Assembly: GCA_036583965.1 (NCBI GenBank)
Contig: JAZBQD010000001.1
Location: 18,421,608 to 18,485,607 of the forward strand
Reading direction: 5' to 3'
DNA length: 64,000 nucleotides
DNA from: Prunella strophiata
Taxonomy: Eukaryota > Chordata > Aves > Passeriformes > Prunellidae
Shown here: in pieces, positions 51,618-61,441 of the stretch
Numbering within the stretch: position 1 is the stretch's first letter
How the letters are laid out: the number at the start of each line of letters is the position of its first letter
Program-made: the position numbers and the translations under genes
The notes under the pieces: model-generated
What the model was told of the DNA's origin: nothing
The model's database searches: none
What the model saw: the letters and a program-made list of their open reading frames with translations, nothing else

Positions 51618-52380
51618 GTGCCACCAGCAGGGGTATGGGGACACAGAAACAGCTCCAGGACACTGTCACCAGCACAGTTACAGTGACACTGGGCAGAAAC
51701 AACCCCATACAGTGTCACCAGCAGAGATATGGGGACACAGAAACAGCTGCAGGACATTGTCACCAGCACAGTTACAGTGACACTGGGCAGAAACAACCCC
51801 ATACAGTGTCACCAGCAGAGATATGGGGACACAGAAACAGCTCCAGGACATTGTCACCAGCACCGTTATGGGGACACTGGGCAGAAACAGCTTCAGGACA
51901 CTGTCACCAGCAGAGATATGGGGACACAGAAACAGCTCCAGGACATTGTCACCAGCACAGTTACAGTGACACTGGGCAGAAACAACCCCATACAGTGTCA
52001 CCAGCACAGTCATGGGGACACAGAAACAGCTCCAGGACACTGTCACCAGCACAGTCATGGGGACACAGAAACAGCTCCAGGACATTGTCACCAGCACAGT
52101 TATGGGGACACAGAAACAAATCCAGGACATTGTCACCAGCAGAGATATGGTGACACTGGGCATAAATACCCCCAGCACATCATCACCAGCAGAGTTGTGG
52201 GGACACTGGGCAGAAACAGCCCCATACAGTGTCACCAGCAGAGTTGTGGTGATACTGGGCAGAAAACAGCCCCAGAACATTGTCACAAACAGAGTTATGG
52301 AGACACTGAGCATAAATACCCCCAGCACATCATCACCAGCAGAGATATGGGGACACTGGGCAGAAACAGCCCCAGCACAT
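51618..52380. repeat. 94-base higher-order minisatellite (45 + 49 base subunits)
   Basis: Two related subunits alternate. One is GGGACACAGAAACAGCTCCA plus GGACATTGTCACCAGCAC (45 bases); the other is GTGACACTGGGCAGAAACAA plus the CCCCATACAGTGTCACCAGC block (49 bases). Repeat starts at 51638, 51732 and 51826 give a 94-base period. Further right the order breaks down into mixed 45-49-base units. Stops are absent over long stretches on both strands, giving frames of up to 279 (plus) and 254 (minus) codons that slide through all repeat phases; I do not regard them as genes. Confidence 0.93.
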
Positions 52381-54544
52381 CCTTGACCAAGTCCCGGAAC
52401 ACCCCACAGGCTCTGGCAGCAGCCCCACCACACACACAACATTCACTGGAAATGCACCTCACAAGGATTTCACCCCTCCAAGCTCCATCACCCCACCTCC
52501 TCTGCCAGGCTGGAAATTGCAATATTCAGCTCCAAAAGCTCCATTTTCCTTTAGAGCTGTGTCCTTGAGGGAAGACACCACACAAATGGCACACACGATT
52601 TCCACGAGATGAAAACTGAACAGAAACTTTCTGCTGCAATATCAAAACGATACAGATAATTTTTACCTCATCTACACAAGCTTTCTGAAAGCAGCTGGCA
52701 GAGTTTTTTGGCAGTCATTTTATTTCTAGAAAAATACCAACACCTTGAAAGCCTTTTATTGTCAGGATATTCCTGCTGCATTTTAAAAAGCCTTATTATC
52801 AATCCTAATTATTTTTTTATCAGGCTTTAAACTGCATATAACCTCTATGACTCCTCATTACAATTCTGAAAAATGAGAAATATTCCTATAGAAGAGGCAA
52901 ATCAACTGGGGCTTGAGTAAATCACATTGAAATAGAATTATAATTCAACAACAAAGGCACTGGGCTTGTTAGCTGTAGGACTCAGTGGATTGACCAGCTC
53001 AATTTACTTCTTCACCCCTAAAATACACACTGAGAACAACTCAATTTACTGTGGCTTTCTGAAAGAAGGGTCTTCATCACAAAATATGTCAGCAGCTCAT
53101 GGTTTCCCCTGCTCAGAGGATTTCAGTCCTTGGAAAAGCCCCAGGTTTTGTTGCTGTTCCAAGTCCACAAAGGATCCCTGTAGGAGCTGCACATTCCTGG
53201 TGCCAGGGGTGCTTGGTGGGAGAGAGCCTGCTCTATCTAGGGTTCAGTCTGACCCAAGGCACTCACAACAGGAATTATGAACAAGGGAGATTCTCCTCCT
53301 GCCTGTAAAAAAAACCTGATCACATGCTCAGAGCTGGAAAGCAAAGCATTCCTTTAATCCAACACTGAAATTCATACCTTACACTCTCAAGATCTGTTGC
53401 AAGAGACGTGAAATAGCCAAGCATAAGCTAAATTAATTCAATATGAAAATGCCTCAGTACAAGCACTTTACAAACCCAGCATAAGGCAGGAACTTAGGTT
53501 TAGATTTTAATCCCACATTAAAGGGTCACTAACATGAACTGCATCATTAAAATCAAAATATTTTTCCCCCATTTTATTGCAGAAAGTACAATCTGTTTGT
53601 TTGTGGGGTTGGTTTTTTTTTTTTTTATTGAAATGCCAGCCTGAAAACTCCAAGTGGATTGCTTCAGCCCCATCCAGCTCTTGAAGGATTGCTGGAGCTC
53701 AGCTCTGAGACACTACCTCATAGCTGGTGGGTCCCAGGCAAACCCTCTGCAGAGCCCCTGGCCACGAGGGCTGGTACTGGGAGCAGAGCTCCCCACCATT
53801 AAATCACTGGTGATCTCCCCTGGCCAAGTATGACAGAATTCCTCCAGCAGCCCAGCATGATACAAGCTGATGGAGGGGAATTTCACCCTGTGGAAGGCTG
53901 CAAGCCCTCACAGAGAGCAGGAGGTTGTTCCTGCAGAGCTCTCCATTTTCTGCTCTCTAAAACACCCAGCACTTCCAATAATACCTGAGCATAAACACTC
54001 ACACAGGGCTTTGCAAACTTAGCACGCTGTATCACTTAGGCTAAAAAATGCAATGGACTTTTTTCTGGGATGAATCCCAGTTGCTTAACACTTCCCAGTA
54101 TGCCCAAGTGGCTCAGGCAGGAAATGAATCCTCGTGTATCTAGCTGGAACCAGGGCACTGATTCAGTGCAGACAGAGAAAAGAATTTTCCCCACTCAATC
54201 ACCAACACGGAGTTTTCATTGGTGGTCCCAGCTCCAGGAATTTCTCAGCCCTGGAGCTGCTGTGTGAGCTCCAGCAAGTCCCTGGAACCAGGACACACCT
54301 ACCAGCATTTCTAAAAAATGCCATGAATTAAATTGTCAGATGGAGCAATGGTTAAACGAGGCTGGATGGGAGGAAGGGAACATGTTTTCCTCCTCTTGGA
54401 CGGGGTGAGGTGAGAGGGGTGGCTCTGAGCTGCTTTGGCTCACTGGGACACAGAAATTCCCTGACTGCCAGAGGAGGTGCCACGCTCCCTTCCCTGATTG
54501 TGTCCATGCAAAACTTCTGCTGCTTCCAAATTAAACAAACACAC

Positions 54545-54720
54545 AAGAGTTATTAACTAATAGAGCATATTTGCACTAATTACTCCTCCGAGTGGCCCTA
54601 CAAGGCAGGAGTATGCGTACAAGGAAAAGCAAAAGAAATATCAGATTGTTTACCAGGCTATTAAATTAATGACTTCCAGGTTATTAATTAAAGGCTGAAG
54701 GAGAGGATCTCCCAGGGAAG
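54545..54720. promoter_or_regulatory. Possible conserved regulatory stretch with HNF1-like sites
   Basis: Two close relatives of the HNF1 palindrome are present: GTTATTAACTAAT at 54549-54561 and GTTATTAATTAA at 54680-54692, about 130 bases apart in the same orientation. ATTTGCACTAATTAC lies between them. The stretch is repeat-free and looks like vertebrate conserved non-coding DNA, but conservation could not be tested here. Confidence 0.25.
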
Positions 54721-55242
54721 GTTGAGGAGGATTAGTGCTGTTCCTCTGCCTGTGCCAAGCTGCATTCCCAGCTGATGACACAGCTCGTGGAGAGAGCACA
54801 GCTCTGCCTCTTATAGTCGATGCTCATGAGTCATAAAAAATATGGAGAGCACTATAAATTCTGGTTATGCCTCTCTCTCTCAAGATATGTAAAACAACCA
54901 TGTAAAAGAGCTAGGAAAGCTGTCCTCTCAGCCTTCAAAGCCTTGCTTAAGCAGCACTGTATGATTCCCCTTAATACAATTGTCTGGAAGTCTAAACTTT
55001 GGTAATTATTTCAAATGAAAAGGAACAGCAGGAGGCTCAGTTGAAGGGAATATAAACAATTATCACTTGCACGAAGGGCTATGCCAGTTATGAAATAAAC
55101 TTGAATGGGTTTACTCTTGAAAACACTGAGCTCCTAAATTAATTATCTGACAGAGTGAGCCCCTCAGCTGTGCATCAAAGCCTGTGGGAGTCACACAAGG
55201 GGTGCAGCAAAGAGGGGAAATGGGAACCAGCACAGAGACCTG

Positions 55243-55436
55243 CCCTGGGAGGCTGGGGAGGCTACAGGGTGCCCAGAGCAGCTGTGGCTGCCCCTGGATC
55301 CCTGGCAGTGCCCAGGGCCAGGCTGGAGCAGCCTGGAACAGTGGAAGATGTCCCTGCCATGGCAGGGGGAGGAACAAAACAAACTTTAGGGTCCTTTCCA
55401 ACCCAAACCATTCCAGGATTCTGTGAGTCTGTGTGA
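55243..55436 (+). mobile_element. CR1 LINE 3'-end fragment
   Basis: Sense: GGGTGCCCAGAGCAGCTGTG, TGGATCCCTGGCAGTGCCCA, GGCCAGGCTGGAGCAGCCTG, CCCTGCCATGGCAGGGGGAG and CTTTCCAACCCAAACCATTC, ending in GATTCTGTGAGTCTGTGTGA terminal repeats. Confidence 0.93.
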
Positions 55437-57779
55437 TGCCCCAGTAAGTTCCTAATAAAACTGGAAGTGGTGTGGAATCCAAAACTCTGGGTAAGACCCT
55501 GAGTATCACTGCCTTTGCCCCTTCTGCCAGTTTGCAGTTCCCAATGTGTTCTTGAATCTCCAGCATTATTACAGTGGCTTTTAAACAAATTTAAAGTTAT
55601 TTCCTCTTCTTGCCAATGGTATTTCATCTCAACTGGCAAAAAAATCCCAATTTTAGTAGGTGTTGAACTAGGACCTTAGAGTGAGGGCATAAAAAAAATG
55701 CAAAAAGGTGAAAAGCATCAGTGTAAGAGCCAATGGATGTGATAAATCTGGAGAATCATAAAGATAACCAACAACTGTCAGAGCTGATGATACTTTTATA
55801 GATAGCAGAGAATTTGACACTGAGATTCACATGATCAGTGCCCAGAATTCCACACAAATAATCAAGATTCTGATGTTTGCTGCTGAACACAATCCATGGC
55901 ACAATGCTTAGGAATGGGGCAGGCAGGGATGCAAAAGCTGCTTCTTCAGGAGCAAAGGGAGATGCAATGCATGCTAAGCAGCAGGAAATGGTAATCCTCT
56001 GCCACTTCACATGCACAATCTTAGAGCTGTGACAAGTGCACACTTAAAAACCAGAAGAAATATGGTCTAAATATATATTTTATAGCTGGCTTTCATCTTT
56101 ATCTTCGCATTTCATTGCTAGAGTTTATATTCAAAGCATAACATAACACCAAGAAAGAAAAAAAGAGTGTTGCTACAAGAAAAGGAACTCTGCCTTCTCA
56201 TCTTTCTTTCTCCTTTTTTTTTTTTAAAAACCTTTCTTTAAGATTTCAATTTGCAGCCCTTGATTTATTCCAGCCCAGGAAAAGGAAGGAAATGGATTCA
56301 CACGAGCTCAGAATCTGGCCTTGAAAACTTCAGCTTGGCAAAGCAGTGTTTGTTACTGACCCCTGAATCCACTGCCCCCTCCCAGAGGGGAGAAGAATTT
56401 CTGATTTATTTGGATTTAGAAGTCACTGGTGTTGGAGTGAGAGCTGGAAATGTCCTGCAGGTCTTGCCATCCTCTCTGCCCACCATGGGCACCTTTCTTT
56501 GTTTTCCTCTGCTTGTCTCTAACTCCAACACCACCCCAATCTCTTGGGGTGTGGAAAGCCACAGAACAAGAGGTGCTCTCTGCAAGGTGGGGGAGAGGTG
56601 CATTTTCCAATCTATTTTAATATATTGAGGTCAGTGACAGTATTTTAAGAGTCCCATGAGGCTCAGAGTGATCCAGGTGGATGAAGGGTCTAACCCAGTC
56701 ACAGGTAGATTGTGCACAGCCACTTTCCCACAGTGAATTATTTTCAAGAAGTCACACAGCAAAATTTGCTCATTGATTTACACATCTCCCAAATTTAACA
56801 TCAAAAATCAAATTCCCTGTTTGAAATTCCATAGTTTGAAAGAAACTTAGGCTGGCAACTTGCAAACTCAAATCAAGTTCGAGCATCTCAGGGCTTTCCA
56901 GCTTCTCACAAGGGTTTTTTAGGAGCCACACTCAGCTCCAGGCTGCAGGTCCTCAAATACCTGCCCATTTATTTTTATGAGTAGGCAGCTGTATCCTGAC
57001 TGGAGCACCCACAGGTTAATTCTGCACTTGGACAGGTACAGAGATCAGGATTACAAAAGATCCATACTCATCAAAATGTACAAAATATCCCCCAGAAAGG
57101 AAAGCTGCACCTAACTTGCCCATGTTCTTTTAGAAAATTGAGGGGACTAAATATTTCAAAGCACTTGGTCCTGATTCTCTTTGAGTCCTTGCAGGTGCCA
57201 GCAGTGGGATGACAGGTCCTGCATGACCAGGAGCAGGGAAAACCCCACACCCGAGTGACTGCTGCCACACCCTGAGCTCTCTGTGTTTACCTGCATAGCA
57301 GATCACATCAAACCCCCCCAAAATACTTTCAATTTTTCAGGAACTTCATGCATTTTGCAATCTGGACCAAACCCTGGGTCCAAAGGCAGCTCCACTGGAT
57401 CTGTGTCCCTCTGGGAACACGAGTGCCAGCCCAGGGCCATGCCACACTGGGATGCCCTCAGCATTCCAGCTTTGCCCTGCCAGGCAGCATTTCCCCACTG
57501 TGCTGACCTTTAAAGCACAGAAATGGAGCCAAAACCCCCCTGAATGCCCACGTGAAACATTTCCTGCCTGGCTCTTGTCTCCCCAAGAGGAGGGATGTGT
57601 GCAGGCTCTGGAATAACACCACTGATATTACCTGACCCAGAGCTCCTGTGCTGCAGGGATCTGGCACACACCAAGCCCTCTGTGTCCCTAACAGGGTGTG
57701 AGGATAAAAGCTGAAGCCAAACAGATGGTCTTCAAAAAAATCTTCCCTAAAGTGTTCAGTGTACTAAAACATCACTTAC

Positions 57780-57845
57780 CCAAACTCTCATCAAACTTGG
57801 CTTGATCTGTGAATCGCGAGCCAAGTTTGGAAGAAAAATATTCAG
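57780..57845 (-). other. Candidate cassette exon inside the ADAM12-like intron
   Basis: This is a 66-base stretch on the minus strand bounded by an excellent acceptor (CTTTTCCCCCCCCAC then ATATTTCCAG) and a consensus donor (TTTGG|GTAAGTG). Two of three frames are open. Frame 0, the phase needed to sit between the two ADAM12-like exons, gives LNIFLPNLARDSQIKP and six more residues without a stop. The frame offset by two bases gives EYFSSKLGSRFTDQAKFDES, which looks more like an ordinary protein but would break the phase. It contains a TCGCGA hexamer, unusual in this CpG-poor intron. It may be an alternative exon, an exon of a nested or non-coding transcript, or a pseudo-exon. I do not recognise either peptide. 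Confidence 0.4.
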
Positions 57846-58537
57846 CTGGAAATATGTGGGGGGGGGAAAAGAGGGTTTTTTTTTTTTTTGCTGCACTTAA
57901 ATAATATAAAATGAAACCATTTTGTTCAAACTTTAGAAAAATTTAAGACAAATAGAACCCAACCCTCGTGTGTTTAAAGCAAGCACTGAGGTGGGGTAAT
58001 CAACACACAACGCAAAGTGCTGAGCAAATGAAAAAAGAGAAGTGGAAGGACAACTGGAGCTCTAATGTATAATGACCCATCAACACATGCTGTAATGCAC
58101 ACAAAATTTCGGGGAAGGAGGAAATCACATCTGCAGGGAATATGGGCAGCTATTGTTTGAAGCCCAGGGTGATGTTGCACAACCCTTCAGGGCTGATCCT
58201 GCTGCCACACGGCCCCAAATGCAGCATTTCCTCCTCAGCAGCCCTGAGCAGCAACAACTGGGCACTCAAAATAGCAGCCACTCATTTTAGCCCCCTGCTC
58301 AGGATTGGCAAGTGAATATTATATCCAGTTAATAAAAGAATTAGGTACCAGTAAAATATTCCCACTGAAAATGACACATTTTCTGAATTGAAAAACAAAA
58401 AAAGATGCCAGCAGAAATGTTAACAACCCCAACTAAACAAACAGCATCACACAGTTGTACAGATTGAGGTATTTCCATAGTAGCTTCTCTTAAGTATCTA
58501 TATTTTGTTTTTTAATTGTTCTTCCCTATCCAGGATG

Positions 58538-58787
58538 CTGATAGGCCAAGGGGAAAAGGCCCAAAGTTGTGCTCAGGTTGGATATTAGGAAATAATTTTT
58601 CACTGAAAGAATGGACAAGAATTGGATGAGGCTTCCCCAGGGCAGTGTTGGAGTCTCCACCCCTGGAAGCCCTAAAGAAATCACTGGATGTGGCACCCAG
58701 GGCTGTGGTTTAATGGATAAGGAGGTGCCCAAAGGTTGGACTCAATGACCTTGGGGGCATTTTCCAGCCTAAAATTCCATGAGTCTA
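58538..58787 (+). mobile_element. CR1 LINE 3'-end fragment (older subtype)
   Basis: Sense, about 250 bases: CTGATAGGCCAAGGGGAAAA, GGTTGGATATTAGGAAATAA, CAGTGTTGGAGTCTCCACCC, CACTGGATGTGGCACCCAGG and GTTGGACTCAATGACCTTGG, then a decayed ATTCCATGAGTCTA terminus. One of the longest CR1 pieces here; no coding potential remains. Confidence 0.93.
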
Positions 58788-59179
58788 CAAAAAGTGTTGG
58801 CATCAGCACAGGCATGTTTTAAACAGAAAAAAACCCCAACATTTCTGAAATGATGCCACCATGAAATCTCGGCCTTGGTTTCACAGAGCTTTGACTTGAG
58901 TTGGGGGAAGAGAAAAATTGGCCTGCCCAGTAAATGATCAGTTCTCTCCAGACACAAACCACTTAATCTACACTTGGGATACCCCAGATTCCTTAAATAT
59001 AATTTAATTGCATGTCTGAATTTAAAATTGGGGTTTGCCTCTCACTAATTTAAACTTTCATAGGAAGCACCTAAATCACTAGATGTCCTTGGAAAAGCAC
59101 ATCCCAAGTGTATTGAAGTAAAATCTGGTTAGAGATAAGCAATTTTTCTTTTTTTTTTTTTCCTCAGTAAATGGAATTT

Positions 59180-59620
59180 CCTCACTGCTGCTGAGCAGTT
59201 CTGTGTGTTTGTGCCATTAGACTGTGTGAATTATCTCACATTTTTTGCACCGTGTAGGCCCTCAACGAGAAAGTCATTAGCTTAATAATCATTGCTGACA
59301 GATTCCAAGGGAGAGATTCCAACAGATACTGCAGCGACTCCTGGGGTAAATAAAAGGACAGTTTTATCTCCAGGATGGGAGAGAAGGCTGCACTAAATGA
59401 TGAGTGTGCTTTCCCAGGGACTAATTGCTAAGCAGGAGTATTTACAGTGAAAGGATTGGGGAACGGGGCCATCATTGCCAGGCAATTATCTGTACACAAA
59501 TAACTTTAATCCCTTGGCATTTTTATAGCCACTCCATTATTTATTTTACCATATATCCTGTTGCAACACCATTCCCCTCTTACAAGTACATACTTTTTTT
59601 GACTTCATATACGATTAAAA
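59180..59620. promoter_or_regulatory. Possible conserved non-coding element
   Basis: About 440 bases of repeat-free sequence with clustered homeodomain-like and MAF-like words: GTCATTAGCTTAATAATCAT, TTGCTGACAG, GGGACTAATTGCTAAGCAGG and GGCAATTATCTGTACAC. Isolated CpGs are retained (CACCGTG, CAACGAG, GCAGCGAC). This texture is typical of vertebrate developmental enhancers, but the claim is an impression, not an alignment. Confidence 0.25.
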
Positions 59621-61307
59621 TAAAACAGAGAAACACTTTGAAATGAGTTGAAGAACAATAGATCCCACTTAGCCATCAAATACAGCAGTATTTAACTTTT
59701 GTGCTTTTGATCAATATTTATGTGACAAGCTATTCATTACTCTTCTCCTCCACCACTGAAGCTGTTGTTCTTCCCACAGCCTGATGTGCACTTTTGTGTA
59801 TTTAATTTATAAGTTTCCATGGAAAAGAAGTATTCAAAAGGGAAAAAAAAAAAAAAGTGCTGATACAGCACGTGGATCTCTCTACCAAGCCACAAATCTT
59901 TTCTAGTGTTCATCTTAAACTGAAAGTAATTCTGGGAAACAAATTAACGATATAAATCACATTATCATTACTCACAGAGTGATACTGGGTTGTAACTCTC
60001 TCAGAGAGCTCCAGTGAGTAGCTAAAAGGCCTCTCTCTATATGGAGAATGCCTGTTTCTAATTAAATAATCTAAAAATAGAGTTGCACATACATCTAGGA
60101 CCAAGCCATCTGTGTTATCTCTCCAAGATAAGCCATTCTACACCCACTCTGATATCCCTTTCATCACTGCACAGATTCAGAACTGGGCCTGGCCCTTCTC
60201 TCCTATTTAGGAAGGGACAGAGGAGAAGAAGGAGCAATTTTAATCTAGACAAGCTTTTTTTGAAAGTCAGAGCCCTTGTTTGGAAATATCTTTTCACACC
60301 TACTTGTGTCAATCAGCAACCTGATCCAAAGCCATGTCCTGCAAGCAGTGGCAGTAGTCAAGCAGGATTTCTCCATGGAATACTTTCCCAATCCAACAAG
60401 AAAAGCTGTTTCTAATTGGCTCTCTGGGCTTTTTGCATTGTTTTTGTGGGTTTTGCTTGGTTCTTTTTCCTCCCTCTTTTTTTTTTAACTATTTAAAAAC
60501 TTCACTTTTTCCCTTCCTCACTCAGATAATTAAAAGAACGACATAAAATTGAGCTGGAATCAAACTGGATCTGAGTTAAAAGGTTGGGTAAGAGATACCC
60601 AGGATAAATTTGGTGAAAATAAACAACAAACTGTCTTAATTCTTCAAGAAGGAGACAAAACTCAGCTTTTTTTTCTGAAAAGCAGCTTCCTGTATTGCTC
60701 ACAAATGGCTGAGGGGAAAAAAGGAGGAAAGCTTATCAGGGCCTGTCAAGAGGGGGAAACAATCTCAGAGCCAGAGGCAGATCCTGCCCTTGTTAGGAAA
60801 GGAGAAGCAGAGTGTGAAGGGACAGTCACCCCTCACTCCCAGTCCAGCACAGGGGATGGAATTTGGGGTCTCCCACGGGATAATTAAGAACAGATAATGC
60901 CTCAGGCTGCAGCCAGCACAGCAACATTATTTCCACTGGTCCCTAAATTCCTTGCTGTCAGACTGTATTTACCAAACAAACCTGTTTGGTGTGCCTTGTC
61001 CCCTCCCTCAGTTTTCCTTTTGCTGTTGCATGACAGAATCCCAAGCAATGAAATTGTTATTATTTCACTTTAAACTTTCATTTCTGCCATCAGAAAGAAG
61101 AATGCATCTCTGCAGGAAAAAGGTATTCATTTCAACCAAAATCCTAATCCATTTCTTAAATTAAATAAGCAACATTTTCAGATATGTGGCAACAACAATA
61201 TAAAAACACTCTTATAACCTACAGGATGAAAGTGCATTAAATTCCCCCTACAGCATTTAAATTGGTACACACCTCAGAATAAAGAAATAGGCAAAATGAA
61301 GACTAAC

Positions 61308-61441
61308 CTTTGAATAAATGCCATTCACTGGTCTCCACTGCTCTCCATTCAGAAGGAAAGGAATTGTTATCTCATAATCTTTGGACTGGTCCTTTGACAC
61401 CTGCAGCCTCGGGGACTCCACCTTGATGTCCACATTCTCAC
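61308..61441 (-). CDS. ADAM12: ADAM12-like prodomain exon (probable coding exon 2)
   Basis: This is an internal coding exon of 134 bases read on the minus strand. Seen: the acceptor has a pyrimidine tract ending in CTTAG, with a CTAAC branch-like motif about 25 bases upstream; the donor is AAAG|GTTAGT. After two bases completing a split codon it encodes 44 residues with no stop, starting ENVDIKVESPRLQV and ending GEQWRPVNGIYSK, in phase 0. The YEITIP segment resembles the early prodomain of ADAM9/ADAM19-type proteases. The ending, running into the next exon, resembles human ADAM12 (from memory: a G-x-x-W-x-P-V stretch, then SKNHP). ADAM12 is a membrane metalloprotease-disintegrin that sheds growth factors such as HB-EGF and acts in myoblast fusion; the prodomain holds it latent. 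The N-terminal half differs from mammals. Paralogues ADAM19 and ADAM33 are the alternatives, and I favour ADAM12. The signal-peptide exon is outside the window. Confidence 0.8.

Larger units (their letters stand above)
31700..61307 (-). other. ADAM12: 29.6 kb intron between the two ADAM12-like exons
   Basis: This is bounded by the donor at 61307 and the acceptor at 31700, both phase 0. It contains CR1 pieces, a likely LTR, three tandem-repeat arrays and one candidate exon, listed separately. Stretches in which I see no recognisable element are about 32148-34412, 34453-36111, 37085-38375, 38481-40344, 40493-44722, 45836-46750, 47628-51023, 51159-51617, 52381-54544, 54721-55242, 55437-57779, 57846-58537, 58788-59179 and 59621-61307. 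Long intron size early in the gene agrees with ADAM12 being a very large gene in other vertebrates. Confidence 0.7.

Noticed and set aside
51635..52568. Plus- and minus-strand frames of up to 279 codons rich in GTQK/CHQH repeats
   Set aside because: They come from the 94-base minisatellite. The same DNA is open in several phases on both strands, and no start context, splice structure or domain supports a gene.
55111..55639. Minus-strand frames of 125 and 151 codons
   Set aside because: They overlap the antisense of a CR1 3' end. Their residues mirror the CR1 non-coding consensus, not a protein.
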